DNA of 14,603 bases from JACPNE01 sp964444465 (GCA_964444465.1 CAYUGZ010000017.1:1-14603), one strand, 5' to 3'. Counted from the first letter of the stretch, positions 1-8,364 are shown. Made by a program: numbers and translations. The notes: generated by a model not told the origin, from the sequence alone.

Positions 1-1025
1 CCAACAGCTAAATGATCTATCCCATAACCATTAGTATCTACAAAACATAAATTAACATCTTCTATTCCACCATTTATGAATAAAGAAGCTAATAAAACAC
101 TCATGTCTGTACACTCCCCTGTCCCTCTTATCAAAGTTAATGTTGGAGGACTAACCCAATTAGTTTGCCAATTTGGATTGAATTGATATTTAACATTATT
201 TCTTACAAATTTGATTAAAGATTCTTTTATTTCTTGTTCATTTCCTAATAAATTATTTGTTAATTCATTTGATATTTCATCTACTGTAGGATTTAAAGGA
301 TCAATTTGTAAAAAATATTTATAATTGTAATCTTTAAAAGAATCATAGATTTGATTAAGAAATTGACTATTTTTTTCGTATTCTGATATTGTAGATTGAA
401 ACAACTCTTCAGTATGCTCATCATAATAATTTGGATACTTAGTTTTTATCTGATAATGATTATACAAAGAATTTTCTAATGAAGAAAGTAAAAAAGGACT
501 TTTCAAATCTTCTATCAACTCAAGATAGTTTACATTTTGATCATCAGAATATTTTAAGTATAATTGATTAATCGCATTATATTTATAATTAAGATAAGAT
601 TCATCTGATTTGTATTTTAATTCTTGTATCTCTAAAAATTCTTTTTCATCTTCATCTGCTGTTAATAATAATGTTTGAATATTTCCTATCTCTTCTAATG
701 CTAATAATCTGCATTTAGGAATTATATCTAATGAATTTTGAAAATCTTGTGAAGTAAATGATACTGTAAACTCATTAAAACATGTTGTAAAATTTGTTAT
801 TGTTTCATAACCAAATATACATTGATCATTTGAACATAATTCTCCAGAGCCACAACCACAATCATTAACACATAAACTACAAGTTTCTGTTTCAGAACAA
901 ATGTTATCTCCACAGAAATCTATTTCTCTATTTGGAAGAAAATTTAAGATTATTAGTATAAGAATAACTATTATTATAAATATTAAAGAAGTTTTTATCC
1001 ATTTTTCTTTTAAAATCTCCATCAT
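1..1025 (-). CDS. Membrane-anchored transglutaminase-like protein (C-terminus beyond window)
   Basis: I translated this partial gene by hand; it runs off the left edge, leaving 341 complete codons. The N-terminus is a short basic stretch followed by one hydrophobic helix (about residues 13-31, rich in Ile/Leu), so it is probably a signal anchor with the rest outside. A Cys-rich stretch follows (about 38-65, beginning FCGDNIC). The distal part holds a transglutaminase-like core: a Cys in GTGECTDMS (Cys305), then a His in IDHLAVG (His338), the spacing and flanks of the papain-like Cys-His pair; the third residue would lie outside the window. The long middle is helical and not recognised. The start ATG overlaps the upstream stop codon as ATGA, so translation is probably coupled; a second ATG follows at once and would start at 1022. 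Whether it cross-links, hydrolyses or only binds proteins cannot be told. Confidence 0.8.
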   Translation of the reverse strand, partial: MMEILKEKWIKTSLIFIIIVILILIILNFLPNREIDFCGDNICSETETCSLCVNDCGCGSGELCSNDQCIFGYETITNFTTCFNEFTVSFTSQDFQNSLDIIPKCRLLALEEIGNIQTLLLTADEDEKEFLEIQELKYKSDESYLNYKYNAINQLYLKYSDDQNVNYLELIEDLKSPFLLSSLENSLYNHYQIKTKYPNYYDEHTEELFQSTISEYEKNSQFLNQIYDSFKDYNYKYFLQIDPLNPTVDEISNELTNNLLGNEQEIKESLIKFVRNNVKYQFNPNWQTNWVSPPTLTLIRGTGECTDMSVLLASLFINGGIEDVNLCFVDTNGYGIDHLAV

Positions 1026-2284
1026 TTTTTGATAGAAGATATAGTCTCCTTAAAATTCTTTCTAGGTTTTTGAATCTTCATTAAATAAAAAATAATTAAT
1101 AATAACAAAACTACAATAACAGTAAGCATTACTGAAAATAACGAAGAATTTTTTCCTTCTTGTGTAGGTTGTTCTTCAGAAAAATTCAATATTCCTAAAT
1201 CTACTCCAGGAGTAAAATCTTCACCTATAGGCTCTAAAAAATCATCTGGGTTTTCTTCATTCTCTTCATTAAATTCATCTATAATTGTTTCTTCTTCATC
1301 AACAAAAGTTAGTTCTATTGGAAATTCTTCAGTATAACCATCAGCTTCTAACATTAAAGATCCAGAATAAGTTCCTTTAGCATTTTTTTGTTCATTAATG
1401 AAAAGAGTTTGAGAATCTTCTTTATTAGAACTTAATGTTATTTGGGTTGTTTTTAACCTTATTACTTCATCTAAATTTCCTGTTAAATAAAATTTAATAT
1501 CAAGATTTCTATCTAGATTATTTTTAAATTCTAAAGAACTAGATATAACTTGGCCTGTATTTAATGTTCTTATTAAAGACGATTCGGCTGTAACAAAAGA
1601 TGCTTTTTCTTCTATTTCTTCTACATTAGTTTCTTCACTTCCTTGTATTTCTTCAGTTGATTTAATTATTATTGGAATTTCATATACTCTATCATAAGTT
1701 AAAATTATTTTTGAATCTTCTATAACTCCTTGTTGAGTAAAAATAAAAAGATTTTTTTCTTCATTTCTTACAAAACTTAAAATTTTTCTAGCAGGATAAA
1801 GAAAATCAGAAGTTAGGTTAACAGAAACATCTAATATATCATTACTATCTTTATTATTTTTTAGTGTTATTTTATAAGATTGTTTTATATCATTTTTATC
1901 TATAAACAATATTGCTGGTTTTATGGATAAAGAAGAATCTGAATCAATTACATTAAATTCTTTACTTTTTTGTAAATCTGTTAATGCATTATCTATTACA
2001 AATCTTGAGTTTACTATTAAACTATGATTTTTACTCTCTAAATTTAATAAATCAAAATATACAAAATATTTATTTTTATCTAAATTAAAGATAAATGGTG
2101 CTATTTTTACATTATCTATAGTTATATCATTAGCAGAAAGATTTTTTGTTGGATTGTCTAAATTAATCTCTGCTTGTAAAGTTTCTAAAGAAGAATAATT
2201 ATCCCTATAAATGTTGATATCAACTTGCGCTAAAGCTATAGAAATATTAATCAAAAAAATTAAAGCTATTAATTTTATTTTCAT
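1022..2284 (-). CDS. Secreted beta-rich protein with C-terminal membrane anchor, function unknown
   Basis: I do not recognise the family. The 420-residue protein starts with a clear signal peptide (about 1-19, ending ALAQ). It continues as two strand-rich blocks (about 20-210 and 225-328), with alternating hydrophobic residues and Asn/Asp/Lys turns as in Ig-like or other beta-sandwich domains. Two acidic linkers (about 211-227 and 329-360, Glu-rich) separate the blocks from each other and from the membrane. A transmembrane helix (about 381-402) and a short basic cytoplasmic tail end it. There are no catalytic motifs and no cysteines, in contrast to both operon neighbours. It starts 7 nt after the upstream gene and shares ATGA with the next gene. 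A surface adaptor or binding role is an inference from architecture and operon position only. Confidence 0.82.
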   Translation of the reverse strand: MKIKLIALIFLINISIALAQVDINIYRDNYSSLETLQAEINLDNPTKNLSANDITIDNVKIAPFIFNLDKNKYFVYFDLLNLESKNHSLIVNSRFVIDNALTDLQKSKEFNVIDSDSSLSIKPAILFIDKNDIKQSYKITLKNNKDSNDILDVSVNLTSDFLYPARKILSFVRNEEKNLFIFTQQGVIEDSKIILTYDRVYEIPIIIKSTEEIQGSEETNVEEIEEKASFVTAESSLIRTLNTGQVISSSLEFKNNLDRNLDIKFYLTGNLDEVIRLKTTQITLSSNKEDSQTLFINEQKNAKGTYSGSLMLEADGYTEEFPIELTFVDEEETIIDEFNEENEENPDDFLEPIGEDFTPGVDLGILNFSEEQPTQEGKNSSLFSVMLTVIVVLLLLIIFYLMKIQKPRKNFKETISSIKK

Positions 2285-2291
2285 TTATCAT

Positions 2292-4118
2292 TTATTTTTT
2301 CTTTATTAGTTTTCTAGCTTCTTCTAAAGATTTTTCTAATTCTTTATCTAGATTAGATTTAGATTTCTGAGAGGGCTTGCTTCCAGGGAATTTTGGGATT
2401 TCAGGTTTGAAAAATGGTTTTTTATCTTTTCCATTCTCTTTTGTAAACTTACCAAATAAATTAAATTTAGGTTTTTTCTTTCCTTTTTTAGAATAATAAT
2501 ATATTCCAAAAACAATTGCCAATCCTAATATTATAATCATAAATATAGCAAAAAATGGGAAACTTGCATCTCCTCCATTTGTAGACTCTTGTGTTAATGA
2601 AGAAGGTGCACCACAATCACTTGGGCAATTATCTTCATTTTCTCCAGTATCACAAAATGTATCTTCATTACATATCTCTCCTTGACAGTCTTGAGGACAA
2701 TAAGTATTGGATAATGAATCTTTTTCAGTTGAATCACAAATATTATCTCCACAACTACAATCATTTGGACATTGTAAAGATGTTTCTCCAAATGTATCAT
2801 ACTCGCATGTTCCATCATTATTACAACTTGGGCATTCATTTGAACATGAACCACCACAATCTATTCCTTCTTCATTTCCATCTTGTTGACCATTACTACA
2901 TGTAGAAGAAGAAACTCCTAAACAATCACTTGGGCAATTATCAGCATCTTCTCCTCTCTCTTCATCACAAGCATCATTAAAATTACAAATATCACATACT
3001 GTATCACAAGGACCACCACAATCAACACCATCTTCACCTTGATTTCTTGATCCATCAAAACATGTAGCTACAGAAGCACTAGGAGACAATGCTAATAATG
3101 AAAATGAAGTTTCAAAAACATCTCCAAATGAACCATCTGGTCTTTGTTTAGATTCTAACCAATCAATAGATTCTTGATTATTTGGCAGAGACTGAATAGC
3201 AAATGAAGTTTTGAACACATTATTATCAAAACTACCATCACTTCTTTGTTTATTTAATAATTCTTCTGAGAAACTATCATCTTGGGTTATTAAATGCATT
3301 AAAGATACATGTTCTGGATTGTTTGAATCATAATTAGATTTTAAGAAAAATAAAGATCTTGGTTTGTCTACTTTTGATAAAGCATAACTAGCATATAAAG
3401 TAGAATCTACATTACACCTATCTTTAAATCCAACACCAAAACAATTATTATCTACAGTTACAGATCCTGTTGAACTTTCAATATTTTCTACAAAAGTATA
3501 AGTATTTCCAACATTAAACAATAAAACAATAATAGCGCTAGTATCTGTACTACAATCTATATCAAATGTTAAAGATGGGAATTTGTTTAATAGATTAGAT
3601 TCAAGACATGAATTTAAGTCTAGCCAATTATTATTATTGCAACTAGGGAATTTTCCTTCTACTATTTCAACTTGTTTTGTTATCTCATTCGCTCCTTTGT
3701 TATATCTAATAGTACATTGTCCATTTTGAGCATTAGCTATTTGTAACAACCATTTTCCCCTTGTAGAACTAGAAGATGAAGCACTATCAAACCAATCAAC
3801 AACATCTTGAGTAGGTTCTCCTGCTGCACTTAATGCAAGTAAAGCAAATGCTGTTTCTTTAACTTTACAATTAATTTTAGGCCAACAATGGGCATTATTT
3901 TTTTGTGATAATAAATAATCAATTGATTTTGCTACTTCTCCTGAAGAACCAACATTAGATAAAGCTAAAATTGCTGCAGAAGTGTCTATAATATTATTAT
4001 TATAACTACCATCTACTTGTTTAGATAATAAATAATCAAATGCTTTGTCTCCATCTACCTCAGCTATTGATAGAGGTATTGATAAGATTAAAAGAAATAT
4101 AATATACTTTAATTTCAT
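2292..4118 (-). CDS. Surface protein: prenyltransferase/squalene-cyclase-like toroid plus Cys-rich repeats, membrane-anchored
   Basis: First gene of the surface operon, 608 residues. Signal peptide about 1-19. Residues about 25-350 carry repeats of the type KQxDGSxxxNxxxTSxAxxAL (near 33-53, 290-310 and 324-344), the pattern of the alpha/alpha toroid in prenyltransferase/squalene-cyclase-like proteins. No enzymatic Asp-rich cyclase motif and no CGEQ thioester motif is evident, so it is more likely a binding scaffold than a terpene cyclase. Residues about 353-502 form a Cys-rich region (separate entry), followed by a membrane helix (about 521-542) and a Lys-rich, helical cytoplasmic tail ending in KKK. 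I chose ATG at 4118 over GTG at 4124 because AAGGTG ends 5 nt before the ATG; the GTG would overlap that ribosome-binding site. Enzymatic activity is unknown. Confidence 0.82.
   Translation of the reverse strand: MKLKYIIFLLILSIPLSIAEVDGDKAFDYLLSKQVDGSYNNNIIDTSAAILALSNVGSSGEVAKSIDYLLSQKNNAHCWPKINCKVKETAFALLALSAAGEPTQDVVDWFDSASSSSSTRGKWLLQIANAQNGQCTIRYNKGANEITKQVEIVEGKFPSCNNNNWLDLNSCLESNLLNKFPSLTFDIDCSTDTSAIIVLLFNVGNTYTFVENIESSTGSVTVDNNCFGVGFKDRCNVDSTLYASYALSKVDKPRSLFFLKSNYDSNNPEHVSLMHLITQDDSFSEELLNKQRSDGSFDNNVFKTSFAIQSLPNNQESIDWLESKQRPDGSFGDVFETSFSLLALSPSASVATCFDGSRNQGEDGVDCGGPCDTVCDICNFNDACDEERGEDADNCPSDCLGVSSSTCSNGQQDGNEEGIDCGGSCSNECPSCNNDGTCEYDTFGETSLQCPNDCSCGDNICDSTEKDSLSNTYCPQDCQGEICNEDTFCDTGENEDNCPSDCGAPSSLTQESTNGGDASFPFFAIFMIIILGLAIVFGIYYYSKKGKKKPKFNLFGKFTKENGKDKKPFFKPEIPKFPGSKPSQKSKSNLDKELEKSLEEARKLIKKK
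2613..3062 (-). repeat. Cys-rich tandem modules within the toroid surface protein
   Basis: Two module types alternate in the protein. Type A reads roughly C-x-D/N-G-x(6)-E-x-G-x-D-C-G-G-x-C-x(3)-C and occurs twice (CFDGSRNQGEDGVDCGGPC and CSNGQQDGNEEGIDCGGSC). Type B reads roughly C-x(4-5)-C-x(3-5)-GE-x(4-5)-C-P-x-D-C and occurs about four times (ending CPSDC, CPNDC, CPQDC, CPSDC). The acidic, Cys-paired pattern suggests disulfide-bonded, possibly calcium-binding modules outside the cell. The metal-binding role is inference. Confidence 0.75.
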
Positions 4119-4123
4119 ACACA

Positions 4124-4129
4124 CACCTT
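4124..4129 (-). promoter_or_regulatory. Shine-Dalgarno site that fixes the start of the toroid surface protein
   Basis: AAGGTG lies 5 nt upstream of ATG 4118. It matches the archaeal anti-Shine-Dalgarno and makes the alternative GTG at 4124 unlikely. It is one of the few clear ribosome-binding sites in the window, where most first genes look leaderless. Confidence 0.65.
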
Positions 4130-4150
4130 TTTAAAAATTAAGGATATAAT

Positions 4151-4160
4151 CTATAAAAAT
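4151..4160 (-). promoter_or_regulatory. TATA box of the surface-protein operon
   Basis: ATTTTTATAG on the minus strand. A start of transcription about 25 nt downstream (near 4130) would give a leader of about 12 nt that just contains the AAGGTG site. Confidence 0.5.
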
Positions 4161-4179
4161 CTTTCTATAACCCTAAAAA

Positions 4180-5379
4180 CTAAATTTTCAAATTATCTAA
4201 TAAATCCAAGTGATCTTCTAATAATCTAGTTATTAAGAAATTTTTTCTTACATGTTCTCTTCCAAATTTTCCCATATCTTCAACTAATTTAGGGTCTTGT
4301 AATAACTTTAATGTAGAGTCTGCACATTCTTTAACATTATTAACAAGAAATCCATTTTCTCCATGTTTAATTTGTAAAGGGATTCCTCCAACATTTCCAC
4401 CTATAACTGGAGTTTGTTTCCATAAAGCTTCACTAACAGTTAAAGCAAATCCCTCTTTAGTTGATTTTTGTAAGATTACATTAGATAATGTTTGGATTGA
4501 ATTAACAAGTCTATCATTATCATCACTATTCATAACAATATGAATATCTGAATCTCCTTTTATTCTCTTTATTACTTTATTATATATCTGTGGACCTTCA
4601 GGATCATCAGTAGCTAAATTTCCAACTAAAACTAATCTACAATCAAATTTTTTCTTTATTATATTATAAGCATCTATTACCCCTAAAGGATCTTTCCATA
4701 TATCAAACCTAGAAACTTGAGAGATTATTGGTTTGTCTAAAGGAATTCCATGTTTATTCAAAACTTTTTCTTTAATATTTCCATTTAGTTTATCATTTTT
4801 TGGAATAAAAGGATCTATAGCTGGAGGGATGATATGTTCTTTAACTATTCCTTTTTTATATTGGGGCATGGAAACTATCATAGCATCATATTTTTTAATA
4901 AATTGAGTTAAATAATACCATAAAACTTGATTTGGTTTTGTCAAATCTATATGACATCTCCAAACCCAAGGTTGTTTTTTCTTATAAAATTGGATTAAAG
5001 CTAACGGTTGAGGGTCATGGATTATAACACAATCAGTAGGTTCTAAATGATTAATTATAGAATTTATTTCATTATTTTCTAGATAAGTGTTTTTCTTTCT
5101 ATCACTTAAATTAATCTTTCCCCCTTGTATAGAATTATGAAATAATTTTGTTATTCCGAAAAAATCTTGTGTTCCCTTTATACATCTCCATTCTGTTATT
5201 ATATCTAAATCATTCATTAGTAATATTAAAGAATTTAGTATTTCTGCAACACCTCCACCTTGAAATGTTGAGTTTACATGAGCAATATGTTTTCCTGTAA
5301 ATTTACTTGCTTTAAGATGAATTCTATCTATTATTTCATCCCCTACAACGTCCCTATAAGCTTCAATGCCTCTCTTCAT
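4180..5379 (-). CDS. treT: Trehalose synthase, glycosyltransferring (TreT-type, GT4 family)
   Basis: Likely makes trehalose from an NDP-glucose donor and glucose (TreT reaction, cytoplasmic). The 399-residue length fits the family. The N-terminal half has HVNSTFQGGGVAEIL (34-48), a TreT hallmark that includes the glycine-rich donor/acceptor loop, plus HDPQPL (121-126) and WRCHIDLT (140-147). The C-terminal GT-B half has the sugar-nucleotide-binding signatures SRFDIWKDP (223-231), DDPEGP (258-263) and the E-x7-E motif EGFALTVSEALW (309-320). The overall order matches TreT of Thermococcus and Thermotoga better than generic GT4 enzymes. It has its own TATA box and looks leaderless. Trehalose would serve as an osmolyte or carbon store; another nucleotide-sugar donor or acceptor is possible. 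Confidence 0.85.
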   Translation of the reverse strand: MKRGIEAYRDVVGDEIIDRIHLKASKFTGKHIAHVNSTFQGGGVAEILNSLILLMNDLDIITEWRCIKGTQDFFGITKLFHNSIQGGKINLSDRKKNTYLENNEINSIINHLEPTDCVIIHDPQPLALIQFYKKKQPWVWRCHIDLTKPNQVLWYYLTQFIKKYDAMIVSMPQYKKGIVKEHIIPPAIDPFIPKNDKLNGNIKEKVLNKHGIPLDKPIISQVSRFDIWKDPLGVIDAYNIIKKKFDCRLVLVGNLATDDPEGPQIYNKVIKRIKGDSDIHIVMNSDDNDRLVNSIQTLSNVILQKSTKEGFALTVSEALWKQTPVIGGNVGGIPLQIKHGENGFLVNNVKECADSTLKLLQDPKLVEDMGKFGREHVRKNFLITRLLEDHLDLLDNLKI

Positions 5380-5401
5380 AAATGTGAAAATATTTTTTTA
5401 G

Positions 5402-5409
5402 ATATAAAT
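5402..5409 (-). promoter_or_regulatory. TATA box of treT (leaderless)
   Basis: ATTTATAT on the minus strand, centred about 26 nt before the ATG at 5379, so transcription should begin at or next to the start codon. It lies in the 34-nt gap just after the stop codon of the MetRS tRNA-binding chain. Confidence 0.55.
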
Positions 5410-5413
5410 ATTA

Positions 5414-5731
5414 TTATCTTACTTTATCCCCATTGTGGGCATCTTTATCTAAAGTTAACAAAGAAATTTCTTCTTCTCCAACAGCTAATAACATACCTTG
5501 AGATTCTATCCCTCTCAATTTAACAGGCTCTAAGTTTGCTATTACTATTATTTTTTTATTAATTAACTCTTCTTTAGAATAAGATTCTTTAATTCCTGCT
5601 ACTAATTGTCTTTCTTCTCCAATATCTACTTTCAATATATATAACTTATCAGCATTTGGATGGTCTTCTACACTTAAAATTGTTCCAATTTTCAAATCTA
5701 ATTTTTCCCAATCTTCAAATTTTATGTTCAT
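5414..5731 (-). CDS. Methionyl-tRNA synthetase beta chain (EMAP/CsaA-type tRNA-binding domain)
   Basis: A stand-alone 105-residue OB-fold tRNA-binding domain. The run from DLKIGTI through HPNADKLYILKVDIG, QLVAGI, ANLEPVKLRGIESQGMLLA and on to HNGDKV is the standard signature of the C-terminal extension of bacterial MetRS and of Arc1p/EMAPII domains. It should raise the affinity of the catalytic chain for tRNA and may mediate dimerisation. Its ATG overlaps the stop of the catalytic-chain gene as ATGA, so the two chains are probably made together in fixed ratio. In many bacteria the same domain is fused to the enzyme. A free chaperone-like CsaA role is unlikely given this position. Confidence 0.9.
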   Translation of the reverse strand: MNIKFEDWEKLDLKIGTILSVEDHPNADKLYILKVDIGEERQLVAGIKESYSKEELINKKIIVIANLEPVKLRGIESQGMLLAVGEEEISLLTLDKDAHNGDKVR

Positions 5732-7197
5732 TTTATTTTTTTAAATAAAATTTCTCCTTTTTTAGTTGAATAAGATTTTACTAGATTAAATTTACAATCT
5801 TTTAACAATCCTTGTTTAATGTTTAATTGTTTATTTATTTTTTCAGAGGTGTTTGGAGTGAAAGGACTTATTAATATGCTAATAATCCTTAAACTTTCTA
5901 ATAAAGAATATAAATTTTTTTCTAATTTTTTATCCTTTTGTTCCCATAACTTTTCTTTATTAATAAATTTATTACATTCAGATATAAATCTAAAAATTTC
6001 AGAAAGTGCATTATGTAATTCATAACTTTCAATGTAATCTTGAATTTTCTTTAAGTTTAATTTAGTTGTTAGTTCTTTTTCTAATGTATAACTTTTAATC
6101 TTCCCATTAAAGTTTTTATCTGTTAAAGTTAGTACTCTACTCAATAGATTTCCTAATTCATTCGCTAGTTCATTATTCAATCTATTTTTTAAAGAATCCT
6201 CTGAAAAATCTCCATCTTGACCAAATGGAACCTCTCTAATCAGATAATATCTTATTGAGTCAGAAGGATATTTTTCTAATTCTTTTACTGTAATCATCTT
6301 TCCAGATTTAGATACTTTTTCTTTTTTAATGGTTAAAAAACCATGAGAAAATACTTTTTTTGGTAGTTTAACTTTAGCACTTAGTAATAAAGCAGGCCAA
6401 ATAACACAATGAAACCATTGAATATCTTTAGCTACTAAATGTAAATCAGCAGGCCAAAATTTATTAAATAATTTTTTGTCTTTAATATATCCTACTCCTG
6501 AAATATAATTTAATAATGCATCTCCCCAAACATAGGCTATATGTTTTTTATCAAAAGGAAGTTCAACCCCCCACTTAAATGAAGTTCTAGATATACTCAA
6601 ATCATGCAACCCCTCTTTTACTCTCTTAATAATTTCTTTTTTTCTAAACTCAGGTTCGATAAATTTAGGATTTTTTTCAAAGAAATCTAATAATTTTTTT
6701 TGGTATTTTGATAATTTAAAAAAATAAGATTTTTCTTTTAGTTTTTCTATTTTTATGTTGTGAATTGGGCATTTTAAATCTTTTAGATCATTCTCTACAT
6801 AATAAGCTTCACAAGAAGTACAATAATATCCTTCATATTCTCCTAGATATATATCTTTATTGTCATAAATTTTTTGTAGAATATTTTGAACAACTTCTTC
6901 ATGATCTTTATCTGTAGTTCTTATGAATCTATCATAATTAATATTAAGTTGTGTCCAAGCTTCTTTGAATTTAATTAACATAGAATCAACAAATTCTTTT
7001 GGATTTTGATTATTTTCTTTAGCTACATTCTCTATTTTTTTACCATGTTCATCAGTTCCAGTTAGAAAAAAAACTTCATTACCTAAAAGCTTGTTCCATC
7101 TAGCAAGAACATCACATACTATTGTTGTGTAAGCAGTTCCAATATGTGGCTCCGAATTTGGATAGTATATTGGAGTTGTAATATAAAATTTTTTCAT
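5728..7197 (-). CDS. metG: Methionyl-tRNA synthetase, catalytic chain (bacterial-style, single zinc knuckle)
   Basis: Class I synthetase charging tRNA-Met in the cytoplasm. The HIGH-type motif is PNSEPHIG (13-20) and the KMSKS-type motif is KVSKSGK (294-300). The connective domain has one zinc knuckle, Cys126/Cys129/Cys143/His146, with the C-x2-C-x13-C-x2-H spacing of the Thermus-type enzyme. The strings TGTDEHGKK (46-54), YVWGDALLNY (222-231) and DIQWFHCVIWPALL (258-271) are family hallmarks. At 489 residues it covers catalytic, stem-contact and anticodon-binding helical domains but lacks the C-terminal tRNA-binding domain, which the next gene supplies. The sequence resembles the short Bacillus/Thermus-like branch more than the long archaeal MetRS, which suggests an old transfer; a tree is needed to decide. 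Confidence 0.95.
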   Translation of the reverse strand: MKKFYITTPIYYPNSEPHIGTAYTTIVCDVLARWNKLLGNEVFFLTGTDEHGKKIENVAKENNQNPKEFVDSMLIKFKEAWTQLNINYDRFIRTTDKDHEEVVQNILQKIYDNKDIYLGEYEGYYCTSCEAYYVENDLKDLKCPIHNIKIEKLKEKSYFFKLSKYQKKLLDFFEKNPKFIEPEFRKKEIIKRVKEGLHDLSISRTSFKWGVELPFDKKHIAYVWGDALLNYISGVGYIKDKKLFNKFWPADLHLVAKDIQWFHCVIWPALLLSAKVKLPKKVFSHGFLTIKKEKVSKSGKMITVKELEKYPSDSIRYYLIREVPFGQDGDFSEDSLKNRLNNELANELGNLLSRVLTLTDKNFNGKIKSYTLEKELTTKLNLKKIQDYIESYELHNALSEIFRFISECNKFINKEKLWEQKDKKLEKNLYSLLESLRIISILISPFTPNTSEKINKQLNIKQGLLKDCKFNLVKSYSTKKGEILFKKIK

Positions 7198-7216
7198 ATC
7201 TAGAATTAAGAATTTG

Positions 7217-7226
7217 TTTATTTAAA
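7217..7226 (-). promoter_or_regulatory. TATA box of metG (leaderless)
   Basis: TTTTAAATAA on the minus strand, centred about 25 nt before the ATG at 7197, predicting a leaderless transcript that also carries the tRNA-binding chain. Confidence 0.5.
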
Positions 7227-7258
7227 ACTTGCTGTTAGAATTGATTAAGTTTAGTGCT

Positions 7259-8290
7259 CTATTCTATTACTGCTGATTCTAATACTATAAATTTATTTTT
7301 GTTAGAATCTAATTCAACTTGAACACCCAAAGGTAGAGTAATCATGGGATCAGTGTGTCCAATATCAACATTATATAAAATTGGAAAGTTATGATCTCTT
7401 GTATTATACAAAATAATTTCTTTTAAATTCTTAATTTGTTTTTCTGTATACCCAAAACCTCTTCCAAAGACTATCCCTTTAACTTGATTGAATACTCCTA
7501 AGTTCCTTAAATCCCCTAATGCAGAATCTACATTGGCTAAACTTTCTCCTTTCCTGTAATCTTCACCTTCAGGGGTTTCTAATAATAAAATTTTATCTTT
7601 AAAATCAGGCCAATACTTTGTCCCAGCTAAATGTAGTATTACAGGCAGACATCCACCAAGAATTTTTCCTTTAACTTTTCCTTCTTTTAACCATTCATAG
7701 CCTTTATTTTCTTTATATTTTCTATCTCTTTTTAAATCATCTTTGTTTATCCAATCAAGATCTTTATCATCAGTCCATTGTTTAGATGGTTTGATCCCTC
7801 CTATAATTTCTGTTACAGCCTTAAAAAAATGTTGAATTGTAAACTCATTTGGTTTAGGACTTTCTCCGAATTGTGTTATGATTGCAGGACCATAAAAACC
7901 AACCAATCCTATTTGGGAATATAAAGCTAAATGTAAACTTGTAATGTCTGAATATCCGCAAAGAATTTTAGGATTCTTCTTGATAGTTTCAAAAACTAAG
8001 TATTCTAAAGTTTGATGAGAAGTATCCCCTCCTACTGTTGAAATTATAGCTTTAATATTTTTATCTTTAAAAGCATCCATAATATCTTTAGCTCTATTTT
8101 CAGCAGTATCAGAACTAATGCCTGAACTCTTTTTAGCAGTGAGAAATATTTTTACTTTATAACCTAACTCTTCAAAGAACTTCTTTCCTTTTTCAAGCCT
8201 ATGTAAAGTTAAAGCAGCTAATCCTGAAGCAGGAGCTATGAAAGCTATTGTATCTCCTTTTTCTAATTTTGGTGGTTTTATTAGTTTCAT
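7259..8290 (-). CDS. S66-family LD-carboxypeptidase / MccF-like serine peptidase
   Basis: A 343-residue cytoplasmic protein of the family containing LD-carboxypeptidase A and the microcin C self-immunity peptidase MccF. The nucleophile is Ser114 in GYSDIT (112-117), with Glu238 in LLLETPEGE (235-243) and His312 in DIGHTDPM (309-316), the S66 Ser-Glu-His triad in the right order. The N-terminal GDTIAFIAPAS (12-22) and TVGGDTS (85-91) are also typical. The length and central insert (about 165-205) are closer to the MccF-like branch than to short LdcA. An archaeon has no murein to trim, so the substrate is probably an aminoacyl-nucleotide-like toxin, a peptide or a metabolite; this is inference. 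It has its own leaderless promoter and lies between the MetRS and trmY units. Confidence 0.88.
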   Translation of the reverse strand: MKLIKPPKLEKGDTIAFIAPASGLAALTLHRLEKGKKFFEELGYKVKIFLTAKKSSGISSDTAENRAKDIMDAFKDKNIKAIISTVGGDTSHQTLEYLVFETIKKNPKILCGYSDITSLHLALYSQIGLVGFYGPAIITQFGESPKPNEFTIQHFFKAVTEIIGGIKPSKQWTDDKDLDWINKDDLKRDRKYKENKGYEWLKEGKVKGKILGGCLPVILHLAGTKYWPDFKDKILLLETPEGEDYRKGESLANVDSALGDLRNLGVFNQVKGIVFGRGFGYTEKQIKNLKEIILYNTRDHNFPILYNVDIGHTDPMITLPLGVQVELDSNKNKFIVLESAVIE

Positions 8291-8309
8291 GTTAACTAAA
8301 TAATTGAAC

Positions 8310-8321
8310 TTTATATATAAA
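8310..8321 (-). promoter_or_regulatory. TATA box of the S66 peptidase gene (leaderless)
   Basis: TTTATATATAAA, a perfect 12-bp palindrome centred about 25 nt before the ATG at 8290. Confidence 0.6.
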
Positions 8322-8364
8322 AATCAATCGGTTTAAAGATTAAATGACGCTAACTTACAGTTCA

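Noticed and set aside
1046..1049. GGAG about 20 nt upstream of the transglutaminase-like gene, mirrored by GGAG about 22 nt upstream of the MetRS tRNA-binding chain (5754-5757)
   Set aside because: Too far from the start codons for ordinary ribosome binding; both fall in coding sequence of the upstream gene and two cases do not make a pattern.
2591..2905. Plus-strand and alternate minus-strand reading frames across the Cys-rich region
   Set aside because: They are His/Tyr/Met-rich translations of the repetitive Cys-rich coding DNA in wrong frames, with no family resemblance and no promoter.
2292..4118. Thioester (alpha-2-macroglobulin/complement-like) domain in the toroid protein
   Set aside because: The fold class is similar but no GCGEQ motif is present.
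4119..4124. GTG start at 4124 for the toroid protein
   Set aside because: It would overlap the AAGGTG ribosome-binding site, and ATG 4118 has ideal spacing and directly begins the signal peptide.
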